NCBI RefSeq assembly: GCF_004320535.1
Contig: NZ_SIHY01000004.1
Span: 1 to 64,000 of the forward strand
Source: Arthrobacter sp. S41
Lineage (GTDB): Bacteria > Actinomycetota > Actinomycetes > Actinomycetales > Micrococcaceae
Direction of reading: 5' to 3'
DNA: 64,000 nt
In this document: piece by piece, positions 26,788 through 34,564 of the stretch
How positions within the stretch are numbered: the first letter of the stretch is position 1
How the letters are laid out: each line of letters starts with the position of its first letter
Position numbers and translations under genes: made by a program
Notes under the pieces: model-generated
Databases searched by the model: none
Seen by the model: only the letters and a program-made list of their open reading frames with translations
Told to the model about the DNA's origin: nothing

Positions 26788-27327
26788 ATGACTTCCCCTA
26801 AGACTGTGCTGGACGCTGAAGCACTCAAGTGTCTGGTAGCTACCCCGGATAGCGAGCTCGCGCTGATCGATGTACGCACGGCTGGTGAATTTGAGACCGT
26901 CCACATCCCCGGTTCCTACAACGTACCGCTGGATGAGTTCCAAGCGAACGCTGCCGAGGTGCTGAACAAAATTCCTGGCCGCCCGATACTGATCTGCCAC
27001 AGTGGTAGCCGGGCCACTAAGGCGCAACACGTTCTGCAGGAACTGAATATCACCGGTAGCACCGTTCTCAGTGGTGGTATCACCGCCTACGAATCTGCAG
27101 GTGGCACTATAGTGCGCGGTACACAGCGCTGGGCCTTGGACCGCCAGATGCGCATGACCGCCGGTTCTTTGGTATTAGTTGGATTGCTCGGCGCAAAGTT
27201 CATCTCCCCGAAGTTCGCTTACCTTTCGGCGGGGATCGGCGGTGGGCTTGCATACTCGGCTGTACGCGATAGCTGCCCGATGATCAACGTCCTGTGCATG
27301 GCACCCTGGAACAAGGTAAAGAAGTAG
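26788..27327 (+). CDS. Rhodanese-like sulfurtransferase with C-terminal membrane hairpin
   Basis: The 179-residue product has a rhodanese domain (about 8-110) with the active cysteine in ICHSGSRA. Two hydrophobic segments follow at about 125-165 (DUF2892-like), as in E. coli YgaP, which is membrane-anchored. It would move sulfane sulfur at the inner face of the membrane. It starts 33 bases after the CstB-like gene and ends three bases before the TauE gene, so it belongs to the sulfide-response operon. Confidence 0.86.
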   Translation: MTSPKTVLDAEALKCLVATPDSELALIDVRTAGEFETVHIPGSYNVPLDEFQANAAEVLNKIPGRPILICHSGSRATKAQHVLQELNITGSTVLSGGITAYESAGGTIVRGTQRWALDRQMRMTAGSLVLVGLLGAKFISPKFAYLSAGIGGGLAYSAVRDSCPMINVLCMAPWNKVKK

Positions 27328-27330
27328 ACC

Positions 27331-28200
27331 ATGGAAATTGGACCTCTGCTGATCATGATCTTGGCCCTAGCGGGCGTTGTCGGGCTAGCCCTGGGAATGT
27401 TCGGTGGCGGGGGTTCAATCCTGATGGTTCCGCTACTGAGCTATGTAGCCGCGATGCCCACCAAAGAAGCAATTGCCACCTCTCTACTTGTGGTGGGAGC
27501 AACCTCGGCGGTCAGCCTGTTGCCACATGCGCTCAAAGGTCATGTGCGCTGGGTACAAGGTCTGATTTTTGCAGCCACCAGCATGGTTGGCGCCTACGGA
27601 GCCGGGTTATTGGCCCAAGGAATTCCTGCTCAGCTCCTCATGATCGGCTTTGCAGTGATCATGGTAGGTAGCGCCCGCGGGATGATCCGTGGACGGAAGG
27701 AGCGTGCCAACGCCAGCCTTCCTTTGAGGTTCTTCGTCCCTGTGGGTCTGGGCATTGGAATGGTGACCGGACTGGTGGGCGCTGGCGGTGGTTTTCTGAT
27801 CGTTCCGGCGTTGGCCTTATTAGCTGGCCTGTCCATGCAGCACGCCGTGGGAACTTCCTTGTTGGTGATCACCCTGAATTCAGTTGCCGCCATGTCAGGG
27901 CAGCTTAATGCCCTCTCAATTAATTGGACGCTAGCATTGGGCTTGGCGGCAGCAGCAATCGTTGGATCTTTGATCGGGATGAAAATCTCTCAAAAAATCA
28001 ACGACAGCGCGTTGCGTCGCGGATTTGGTTATTTTGTTTTAGCCATGGGGGTATTTGTACTCAGCCAAGAGCTTCCAGCTCCAGGCGGGCTGATACTCAG
28101 TTGGACAGCGGTGACTGGCGGTGCACTTCTTATCTTGTGCCGCATGCTTCCAACGCTCGACATCCGATGCCCGCTTGTGGCCAAAGGCGGCGGCCTATGA
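27331..28200 (+). CDS. TauE/SafE family sulfite/anion exporter
   Basis: The 289-residue integral membrane protein has about eight to nine helices in two halves. Each half starts with the TauE repeat motif (GLALGMFGGGGSILMVPLLSY near 17 and GMVTGLVGAGGGFLIVPALALL near 147). Members export sulfite, sulfoacetate or similar anions. In cst-type operons TauE removes the sulfite made by the persulfide dioxygenase, which fits the gene order here. Its stop overlaps the next start (ATGA at 28197-28200). Confidence 0.88.
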   Translation: MEIGPLLIMILALAGVVGLALGMFGGGGSILMVPLLSYVAAMPTKEAIATSLLVVGATSAVSLLPHALKGHVRWVQGLIFAATSMVGAYGAGLLAQGIPAQLLMIGFAVIMVGSARGMIRGRKERANASLPLRFFVPVGLGIGMVTGLVGAGGGFLIVPALALLAGLSMQHAVGTSLLVITLNSVAAMSGQLNALSINWTLALGLAAAAIVGSLIGMKISQKINDSALRRGFGYFVLAMGVFVLSQELPAPGGLILSWTAVTGGALLILCRMLPTLDIRCPLVAKGGGL

Positions 28201-28844
28201 AGCCGATAGAACTCACCGCCTACAATTTTGCGACATTCATTGAGAACAATGAGCTGGTGCTTGTGGATTTCTGGGCACCTTGGTGCTCTCCTTGTCGCAG
28301 CTTTGCACCGATCTTTGACCTGGCCAGCGTGCGACACCCGAAAATCGCGTTTGCGAAGGTTAATACCGAAACTCAAAGTGAACTGGCACGAGCAGCCAAA
28401 GTTGCTTCGATCCCGACACTTAGGGCCTTCAAAAATGGGATACTTGTACATTCAAAACCCGGCGCGTTAAACACTGGCGACTTGGAACAGCTGATCGAAC
28501 AGTTCAAGACGCTTACACCGAACGATCACCAGTCCGATGGCCGGCCAGCTAACAAGGAGACAACGATGCGTACCGCTGACGAAGCAACCCGCAAGCGAAT
28601 TCTTAACCGACTCAAGCGCGCCCGTGGCCAGCTTGATGCAGTCATCAATGCGGTGGAAACCGACGGATCATGTCGTGAAGTTGTCACGCAGCTCTCGGCA
28701 GTGTCTACCGCCTTGGATCGTGCAGGCTTCGCCATCGTCTCCACTGCAATGCAGTACTGCATTGCAGATCCAGAAAAAGCTTCCAAAGAAGAAGATGGAC
28801 TGAGCGTCGAAGAACTCGAAAAGCTATTCCTCTCCCTGTCCTAA
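28197..28844 (+). CDS. Thioredoxin in frame with a CstR-like persulfide-sensing repressor
   Basis: One open frame of 215 residues joins two proteins. Residues 1-108 are a thioredoxin with WCSPC (Cys30, Cys33; Ser replaces the usual Gly). From Met124 (ATG 28566) a complete DUF156 CsoR-family repressor of 92 residues follows. AAGGAG lies six bases before ATG 28566, so the repressor can also be made alone. In repressor numbering Cys36 and Cys65 are kept but His61 of copper-binding CsoR is alanine. That is the CstR pattern for sensing persulfide, not copper. No stop codon separates the parts, so a true fusion, an internal start, or both are possible. Confidence 0.85.
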   Translation: MKPIELTAYNFATFIENNELVLVDFWAPWCSPCRSFAPIFDLASVRHPKIAFAKVNTETQSELARAAKVASIPTLRAFKNGILVHSKPGALNTGDLEQLIEQFKTLTPNDHQSDGRPANKETTMRTADEATRKRILNRLKRARGQLDAVINAVETDGSCREVVTQLSAVSTALDRAGFAIVSTAMQYCIADPEKASKEEDGLSVEELEKLFLSLS

Positions 28845-28871
28845 CCACACCACTAAACACCAAGGAAAATT

Positions 28872-29030
28872 ATGTGCCGTCAAGTTCAATGCAAGATTTG
28901 CCAGAAGACCACCTGGGCTGGCTGCGGCCAACACGTTGATTCAGTAATGCGCAACGTTTCGGCCAAGGACCGCTGCCAAGGTCACGAAGCCGAACCTAAA
29001 AAGGGTTTCTTCAAGCGGTTATTCGGCTAG
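28872..29030 (+). CDS. Small cysteine-rich conserved protein (52 aa)
   Basis: The 52-residue product begins MCRQVQCKICQKTTWAGCG, has cysteines at 2, 7, 10, 18 and 35, and ends in a basic-aromatic tail (KKGFFKRLFG). CxxC plus further Cys and His suggest a zinc ribbon-like fold. I recall similar unnamed small proteins in many bacteria with the MCRxxxCxxCxKxTWxGCG start. AAGGA lies before ATG 28872. It follows the CstR part by 27 bases and may be the last gene of the sulfide operon. Function unknown. Confidence 0.8.
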   Translation: MCRQVQCKICQKTTWAGCGQHVDSVMRNVSAKDRCQGHEAEPKKGFFKRLFG

Positions 29031-29431
29031 GCCGATTCAACCTCGAAGCCAACCAGCCAGTGAAGACCAAAACGGTCGCGGACCTGGCCATCTGTAGCAC
29101 CCCAGGGTTTGAGTGACAGTGGGTCGATGACCTCACCGTCAACACACAGTTGCTCAAACCACTGGCGCATAATTTCTGGCTTAGCGCTCCCCAGCAGGGA
29201 AAGCATTAGGCCTTGAGTCTTCACCGCACTCTGCCCTGCCGCAACATCTGCGCCGCCTAGGTTCACCACCCCACGCAGCTCGGCGTGCGCGATCGCCTCA
29301 GGCGTACCTTCGTCGCGATTGAACTGCTCATGGGTAAAGAGCCGAAGCTCTCCACCAAAAATCTCCGCATAAAAGTTCATCGCTTCGCGTGCATTGCGCT
29401 CGAAGAGCACGTAAATCATTGGGGAAGACAT
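29027..29431 (-). CDS. PhnB-like VOC (glyoxalase fold) protein
   Basis: The 134-residue protein matches the PhnB-like VOC group: YVLFERNAREAMNFYAEIFGGELR at the start, IAHAELR in the middle and a WGATDGQVRDRFGLHWLVGFE end. Members bind metals or small ligands; no reaction can be named. AGGGA precedes ATG 29431. It starts six bases after the DUF779 gene, so the two form an operon. Its stop codon shares CTAG with the stop of the opposite Cys-rich gene (29027-29030). Confidence 0.82.
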   Translation of the reverse strand: MSSPMIYVLFERNAREAMNFYAEIFGGELRLFTHEQFNRDEGTPEAIAHAELRGVVNLGGADVAAGQSAVKTQGLMLSLLGSAKPEIMRQWFEQLCVDGEVIDPLSLKPWGATDGQVRDRFGLHWLVGFEVESA

Positions 29432-29437
29432 GTTTCC

Positions 29438-29851
29438 CTAACTGGTTGGAAATTCGATGAGCTGACTGCGGATCAAAAAACGTTTGCCTTCTGGGGCTTC
29501 AACAGAGAAGCCGGAGCCACGACCCGTGACCACATCAACGGTCAGTTTGGTGTGCTTCCAGTATTCAAACTGCTCTTTGGACATCCAGAATTCGATCTCT
29601 CCCAAGGCTTGCCCGTTGGCATCATCGAGGGGAAGTAATCCGAGCAAAATATCCGAGTCACCGGTGCGGAATTCCCCGGCCGGGTAGCACATGGGCGAGG
29701 AACCATCGCAGCACCCGCCGGACTGATGGAACATCAGCGGACCATGGATGCCCCAGAGTTTGCGCAACAGGTCTAGGGCCTCGGACGCGAAGGCTACTCG
29801 GGAGAAGCCTTCCCCGGCGATGGTTGCCTTGGTTTCAGTTACGGATCTCAT
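29438..29851 (-). CDS. DUF779 domain protein, aldehyde-dehydrogenase associated
   Basis: The 137-residue product matches DUF779 (FHQSGGCCDGSSPMCYPAGEF near 45, then VDVVTGRGSGFSVEAPEGKRFLIRS). The family is known mostly from its constant neighbourhood with aldehyde dehydrogenase genes, as here. Paired cysteines and histidine suggest a metal site; function not established. GGAG precedes ATG 29851. A terminator hairpin separates it from the alcohol dehydrogenase gene upstream, so expression depends on read-through or an own promoter. Confidence 0.85.
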   Translation of the reverse strand: MRSVTETKATIAGEGFSRVAFASEALDLLRKLWGIHGPLMFHQSGGCCDGSSPMCYPAGEFRTGDSDILLGLLPLDDANGQALGEIEFWMSKEQFEYWKHTKLTVDVVTGRGSGFSVEAPEGKRFLIRSQLIEFPTS

Positions 29852-29928
29852 GGTTCACTCCTGCGTGAAGTTGTTGTTGCCAGTGTCCTCCATTTCATCC
29901 ATGCAGTCCACGGTGTTGCTGAAGTAAA

Positions 29929-29976
29929 AACCTCGGGCTTGCCCGCCACAATGTTGCGGCGGGCAAGCCCGAGGTT
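29929..29976 (-). terminator. Terminator after the alcohol dehydrogenase gene
   Basis: Perfect 19-bp arms (29929-29947, 29958-29976), strongly GC-rich, loop of 10, followed on the minus strand by TTTTACTTC. It lies nine bases after the adh stop and inside the ald-adh-DUF779 series. Confidence 0.85.
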
Positions 29977-29985
29977 ACACGTAAA

Positions 29986-31017
29986 TTATTTTGTTCCGGT
30001 GTAGTCGATGACCACGCGTCCATCGATCTTTGCATGACGCATTTCGTCGAAGACCGCGTTAATATCTTCCAGCGGACGAGTGTGGAACGTCGGCTTGATC
30101 TTGCCTGCAGCGTAGAAGTCCAGTGCCTCAATCATGTCTTGGCGTGTACCAACGATCGAGCCGCGGATGGTCAGCCCCTTGAGCACAATGTCGAAGATGG
30201 GAGCTGGGAAGTCACCAGCGGGCAAGCCGTTGAACACGATGGTTCCACCACGACGAGTGATGCCGATCGCCTGGCCAAAGGCTTTAGGGTGGACCGCGGT
30301 GACCAGCACACCGTGGGTGCCTCCGACCTTCTCCTGAATAACTTCAGCTGGATCCTGCGCGAAGGCGTTGACGGTAATTTCCGCACCGTGCTTGGAGGCC
30401 AGCGCGAGCTTGTCATCGGCCACGTCAATGGCGATCACACGCATCCCCATGGCCACAGCATATTGCACCGCAATGTGCCCCAGACCACCGATGCCGGAGA
30501 TCGCAACCCATTGACCTGGCTTAACCTCGGTCATTTTCAGCCCCTTGTACACCGTCACCCCAGCACACAGCACCGGCGCGATCTCATGCGGATCAGATCC
30601 TTCAGGGATGTGGGCAGCGTAGCGTGCATCCACGAGCATATACTGCCCGAAGGAACCATCCATGGAGTACCCACCATTGGACTGCTCTTCACACAATGTT
30701 TCCCAGCCGGTGCGGCAATACTGGCAGTGCCCGCAAGCACTGGCTAGCCACGCGTTGCCGATCAGATCACCCACGGCAACTTCGGTGACACCTTCGCCGA
30801 GCTTTTCGACGGTACCTACCCCTTCATGCCCGGGGATCAGCGGAAGTTTGGGCTTGACCGGCCAATCCCCCTCGGCAGCGTGAAGGTCGGTGTGGCAGAC
30901 GCCGGAGGCGATCAGTTTGACCAGCACCTGCCCGGGGCCGGGCTGGGGAATGGTAGCATCTTCGACTTCTAGTTCGTCGCCGAAACCTTTGACTACTGCA
31001 GCTTTCATCGTGCTCAT
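29986..31017 (-). CDS. adhP: Zinc-dependent alcohol dehydrogenase (AdhP type)
   Basis: The 343-residue medium-chain dehydrogenase has the catalytic zinc ligands in GVCHTDLHAAEGDWP and IPGHEGVG. The structural zinc site is CGHCQYCRTGWETLC, and the NAD motif is GIGGLGHIAVQYA. Length and motifs fit AdhP-like enzymes that oxidise or reduce primary alcohols and aldehydes. ATG 31017 has AAAGGA upstream. It follows the aldehyde dehydrogenase gene by 129 bases; together they would convert an alcohol to its acid. Confidence 0.92.
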   Translation of the reverse strand: MSTMKAAVVKGFGDELEVEDATIPQPGPGQVLVKLIASGVCHTDLHAAEGDWPVKPKLPLIPGHEGVGTVEKLGEGVTEVAVGDLIGNAWLASACGHCQYCRTGWETLCEEQSNGGYSMDGSFGQYMLVDARYAAHIPEGSDPHEIAPVLCAGVTVYKGLKMTEVKPGQWVAISGIGGLGHIAVQYAVAMGMRVIAIDVADDKLALASKHGAEITVNAFAQDPAEVIQEKVGGTHGVLVTAVHPKAFGQAIGITRRGGTIVFNGLPAGDFPAPIFDIVLKGLTIRGSIVGTRQDMIEALDFYAAGKIKPTFHTRPLEDINAVFDEMRHAKIDGRVVIDYTGTK

Positions 31018-31146
31018 GTACTTTGTCCTTTGCAAGAAAAACGACAGTGCTGGGCAGAAACCACCGTTGGGAAAATAAAACCAATCGCGTCCCTGACGTT
31101 TCTTAAGTCGACCCGCACCTTTGGGTTTTTGTGAATACCTTTCGGT

Positions 31147-32670
31147 TTAGAAGAAGCCGAGTTTATCTTCCGAGTAGGAGACCAGCAGGTTCTTGGTCTG
31201 CTGGTAGTGATCAAGCATCATCAGGTGATTCTCACGTCCGATGCCCGAAGACTTGTAACCGCCGAAGGCCGAGTGGGCCGGGTAGGCGTGATACTGGTTG
31301 ACCCAAACACGGCCGGCTTGAATAGCGCGGCCGGCACGGTAGGCGACGTTGCCGTTACGGCTCCAAACACCGGAACCCAAGCCGTAGAGGGTGTCGTTGG
31401 CGATGTTAATGGCATCGTCGTAGTCCTTAAACTTGGTCACCGCGACCACCGGCCCGAAGATCTCCTCCTGGAAGATGCGCATGTCATTGGTGCCTTCAAA
31501 GATGGTCGGCTGCACGTAGAAGCCACCGGAGAGCTCCCCACCCAGGTCTGCGCGGCCACCGCCGAGCAGTACCTTGGCACCTTCGGCCTTACCAATGTCC
31601 ATGTAGGACAGGATCTTTTCCAGCTGGTCATTGGAGGCTTGGGCACCCATCATCACGTCGGTATCCAGCGGGTTGCCCTGCTTGATGGCCTTTGTCCGGG
31701 CTACCACATCGCCCATAAAGCGGTCGTAGATGCTTTCCTGAATCAGCGCACGTGATGGGCAGGTGCAGACTTCACCCTGGTTCAGGGCAAAGAGGGTGAA
31801 GCCCTCTTGGGCCTTGTCGTAGAACGCGTCGTCCTTGGCGGCGATGTCCTCAAAGAAGATGTTTGGGGACTTGCCGCCCAGCTCAAGGGTGACCGGGATC
31901 AGGTTCTCGGAGGCGTACTGCATGATCAGTCTGCCCGTGGTGGTTTCACCGGTGAACGCGATCTTGCGGATGCGCTTATTGCTGGCCAGCGGCTTGCCGG
32001 CTTCCACACCAAAACCGTTAACGATGTTCAGCACACCTGCTGGCAGTAGGTCACCGATCAGTTCCATCATCACCAAAATGGAGACCGGGGTCTGCTCGGC
32101 TGGCTTGAGCACAATCGCATTGCCGGCAGCGAGGGCTGGGGCCAGTTTCCACACGGCCATCAGGATGGGGAAGTTCCAAGGGATGATCTGCCCAACCACG
32201 CCTAGCGGTTCATGATAGTGATAGGCGGTGGTGTCATCATCAAGCTGGGACAAGCTGCCTTCTTGAGCGCGAATGGCTCCGGCGAAGTAGCGGAAGTGGT
32301 CTACAGCCAGCGGCAGGTCGGCATTCAGGCATTCGCGGATAGCCTTGCCGTTATCCCAGGTTTCGGCCACGGCCAGCATCTCAAGGTTCCCTTCGATGCG
32401 GTCGGCAATCTTGTTCAGGATGACCGCACGTTCGGCTGGGCTGGTTTTGCCCCAGGCCGGAGCTGCGGCATGTGCTGCATCCAGTGCCACTTCGATGTCT
32501 TCGGCGGTGGAACGGGCAACTTCGCAGAAGACCTTGCCGGTGACCGGGGTGACATTTTCGAAGTACATGCCCTTAACTGGGGCGACCCACTGCCCACCAA
32601 TGTAGTTTTCGTAGCGCTCTTTAAAATTGACCAGCGCGCCGTCGGTGTTCGGGTTTGCATAAACACTCAT
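31147..32670 (-). CDS. NAD-dependent aldehyde dehydrogenase
   Basis: The 507-residue protein is a standard ALDH. The cofactor region contains [32 protein letters not shown], the general base lies in [12 protein letters not shown] and the catalytic cysteine in [11 protein letters not shown] (about residue 305). It resembles the ExaC/AldA class that acts on acetaldehyde and other short aldehydes. It is transcribed first, ahead of adhP and DUF779, behind two palindromic sites at 32724-32764. The GAF-type regulator upstream is the likely controller. Confidence 0.92.
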   Translation of the reverse strand: MSVYANPNTDGALVNFKERYENYIGGQWVAPVKGMYFENVTPVTGKVFCEVARSTAEDIEVALDAAHAAAPAWGKTSPAERAVILNKIADRIEGNLEMLAVAETWDNGKAIRECLNADLPLAVDHFRYFAGAIRAQEGSLSQLDDDTTAYHYHEPLGVVGQIIPWNFPILMAVWKLAPALAAGNAIVLKPAEQTPVSILVMMELIGDLLPAGVLNIVNGFGVEAGKPLASNKRIRKIAFTGETTTGRLIMQYASENLIPVTLELGGKSPNIFFEDIAAKDDAFYDKAQEGFTLFALNQGEVCTCPSRALIQESIYDRFMGDVVARTKAIKQGNPLDTDVMMGAQASNDQLEKILSYMDIGKAEGAKVLLGGGRADLGGELSGGFYVQPTIFEGTNDMRIFQEEIFGPVVAVTKFKDYDDAINIANDTLYGLGSGVWSRNGNVAYRAGRAIQAGRVWVNQYHAYPAHSAFGGYKSSGIGRENHLMMLDHYQQTKNLLVSYSEDKLGFF

Positions 32671-32723
32671 GGTGACTCCTTTGTCAGTGACTGATGCCGC
32701 GAGTTTCCCCGCAGTGCCTTGAG

Positions 32724-32764
32724 TGTGACTCTAGTCACAGAAACGTTGCAGGTAGGTTGCAACG
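32724..32764 (-). promoter_or_regulatory. Two palindromes upstream of the aldehyde dehydrogenase gene
   Basis: TGTGACT-CT-AGTCACA (32724-32739) and CGTTGCA-N7-TGCAACG (32744-32764) are both perfect. They lie 54-94 bases upstream of the ald start in a 105-base gap, an activator-like position. The GAF regulator encoded just upstream is the natural candidate to bind them. Confidence 0.55.
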
Positions 32765-32775
32765 CACCGACAGTT

Positions 32776-33996
32776 TTAGACTTCGAGTTCTTGGATCTCG
32801 GCAACGATCAGCGAACGGGCCGGAGAGGTGGCCGGAAGTTCACGCAGGGCCGAGCGCAAAAGGTTTGAATCGGTGAGCTGGCGGCCGAGGTTCAGTAGCT
32901 GTTGCGCGGTACCGCGGTCCATCACCAATTCACGCAGCGCGGCCTCAGCACGGTAGCGCAGTACCAAAATGCCGGGAGCTTGCGAGCGCTCAAGCATGCC
33001 CGGCGAGTAGAGCTGCAGCGCGGATTCGATATCGCCACTTTCTAGCGCTCGACGCAGTCGTCCGAGGGTAGTTTGCAGTTCCCACTGCAAACGGTACGGG
33101 CGAGAATTCAAGGAACGCCCCGGGAATCCAGCCAAGACTTTGCGCAGTCGCACCATTTCCGCACGGACGGTGCCTTCGGCTGCGGAATCCGGCCTTTCAA
33201 ACAGCTCGTCAACCAGCTGTGCGCTGGAGAGCCCATCACGATGTTGAGCCAAAAGAGTCAAGATCTCGGCATGCCTCAAAGAAATTGGGTGCGATCCAAG
33301 GTGAGCACCATCGGGTTGACCCAAATCAAGGTAATCCGGGTCAGCCACCACACCTGCGCCAGGAAGTAGCAGCTGAGTTTCTGCAGCCATCACGGAGGCC
33401 TGCAATAGCGGCATAGAGTGCATGGCGATCGCATCCGGCCCACCGGTCAGATCAATCGCGCCTATCACCTGTCCGGTGCGCGGGTTGCGAATGGGAACCG
33501 CCGAACAGCTGTATTGCTGCGCTTGCTCGTAAAGATGCTCCGCACCGGAAACTTGAGATCCTTCCCCGGTGGCCAACGCCATGCCAGGCGCGGAGGTGCC
33601 GACCGACTTTTCGGCCCAGTCGGCACCGGCCATAAAACCTACGTGCTCGGCTTGGCTCATGGAGCTGTTACTACCCGCCACCCACAACAACGTTCCTCCG
33701 GCATCCGCCAGCGCGACCAAAAGATTGGCGTCGGTCGCGGCAGGAACAAGGAGCTTTTCAAAAACAGGCCAGATCCGCTGAAGTTCACTGCGTTCACGGG
33801 CAAGGCGCAGCCGGTCGTCGCTCAAAACCGGTGGGCCTTGGAGCGAACCCGTTTGGGCCAGTGACCGTTTCCAGGATTCGCGAACATCTGTGCGCAATGG
33901 AAGCTCACCTAGAGCCGCTTCTTGTGTGGAGAGTAGCTCGCGGGCTTTTTGTGCGCGGCGAGTTGCGTTGGACCAGTCGATAGCAGACGTGCCCAT
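32776..33996 (-). CDS. GAF-domain transcriptional regulator (AcoR-like N-terminus, winged-helix C-terminal part)
   Basis: The 406-residue product starts with the helical region and GAF sensor of AcoR-type regulators (RTDVRESWKRSL, then WVAGSNSSMSQAEHVGFMAGADWAEKSVGTSAPGMAL near 105-145). It lacks the sigma-54 AAA+ domain and Fis helix. From about residue 235 a winged-helix region follows (SLRHAEILTLLAQHRDGLSSAQLVDELFE), then a helical tail. This is the common actinobacterial form found beside acetaldehyde dehydrogenase genes, which supports control of ald/adh in response to an alcohol or aldehyde. Confidence 0.82.
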   Translation of the reverse strand: MGTSAIDWSNATRRAQKARELLSTQEAALGELPLRTDVRESWKRSLAQTGSLQGPPVLSDDRLRLARERSELQRIWPVFEKLLVPAATDANLLVALADAGGTLLWVAGSNSSMSQAEHVGFMAGADWAEKSVGTSAPGMALATGEGSQVSGAEHLYEQAQQYSCSAVPIRNPRTGQVIGAIDLTGGPDAIAMHSMPLLQASVMAAETQLLLPGAGVVADPDYLDLGQPDGAHLGSHPISLRHAEILTLLAQHRDGLSSAQLVDELFERPDSAAEGTVRAEMVRLRKVLAGFPGRSLNSRPYRLQWELQTTLGRLRRALESGDIESALQLYSPGMLERSQAPGILVLRYRAEAALRELVMDRGTAQQLLNLGRQLTDSNLLRSALRELPATSPARSLIVAEIQELEV

Positions 33997-34176
33997 ACTC
34001 CCCCTTCACCCCATTAAAAAGTTGGTTCTTTGCAGTTCCAACCAGACTAGGTCAATAGCGGAAGCTTGAGAAGAGATATCAAGCCCCGCCAGAGCATTCG
34101 GTTCGACAAGTCACCTACATTGAGCCCAATTTATAGTCGACAAGTACACTATCTTTCTTTTATTTTTACCCATTTC

Positions 34177-34226
34177 TTTACTCTGCCCTCTGCGCGAGAG
34201 TAATATACAACCAAATGGTTGTATAT
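34177..34226 (+). promoter_or_regulatory. Leaderless promoter with 11-bp palindromic operator over the arsR start codon
   Basis: TTTACT (34177-34182) and TAATAT (34201-34206) are 18 bases apart, and ATG 34215 is eight bases after the -10, so the message is probably leaderless. ATATACAACCA (34203-34213) and TGGTTGTATAT (34216-34226) form a perfect palindrome with a 2-base centre. It covers the -10, the transcription start and codons 1-4, which would give tight autorepression. Confidence 0.7.
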
Positions 34227-34553
34227 GAGTTGAGCGAAGAACAGACGAACAAGGTCTTCCGCGCCTTGGCAGACGCCACACGAAGAGATATCGTACGGCG
34301 GACCCTTCACGTCGAGGTCAGCGTTTCTGAACTTGCCGCAAGCTACGACATGTCGTTTGCGGCCGTTCAGAAACACGTCGCCGCATTGGAAGCCGCTGGT
34401 CTGGTCATCAAAATCGCACGTGGTCGCGAACGCATAGTTCGCGGACAGCCGGACACCATCCGGCACGCACAAGAACTACTTTCTTCCCTCGAAGGCATCT
34501 GGCGTCAGCGCATCAGCAGGCTCGATGATTTGCTCGCCGATGGGGACAAATAA
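34215..34553 (+). CDS. ArsR family transcriptional regulator
   Basis: The 112-residue winged-helix protein has the ArsR pattern FRALADATRRDIVRRTL and SVSELAASYDMSFAAVQKHVAALEAAGLV, without cysteine metal ligands in the recognition helix. It belongs to the non-metal ArsR group that is paired with SRPBCC proteins. The gene is 11 bases ahead of a two-domain SRPBCC gene and its start lies in a palindromic operator, so it likely represses its own operon. The inducer is unknown. Confidence 0.88.
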   Translation: MVVYELSEEQTNKVFRALADATRRDIVRRTLHVEVSVSELAASYDMSFAAVQKHVAALEAAGLVIKIARGRERIVRGQPDTIRHAQELLSSLEGIWRQRISRLDDLLADGDK

Positions 34554-34564
34554 GGAGCATTCCC

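Noticed and set aside
28530-28570. Missed stop codon between thioredoxin and repressor
   Set aside because: I read the frame base by base from 28197 through 28566; no stop codon is present, so the joint frame is real in this sequence.
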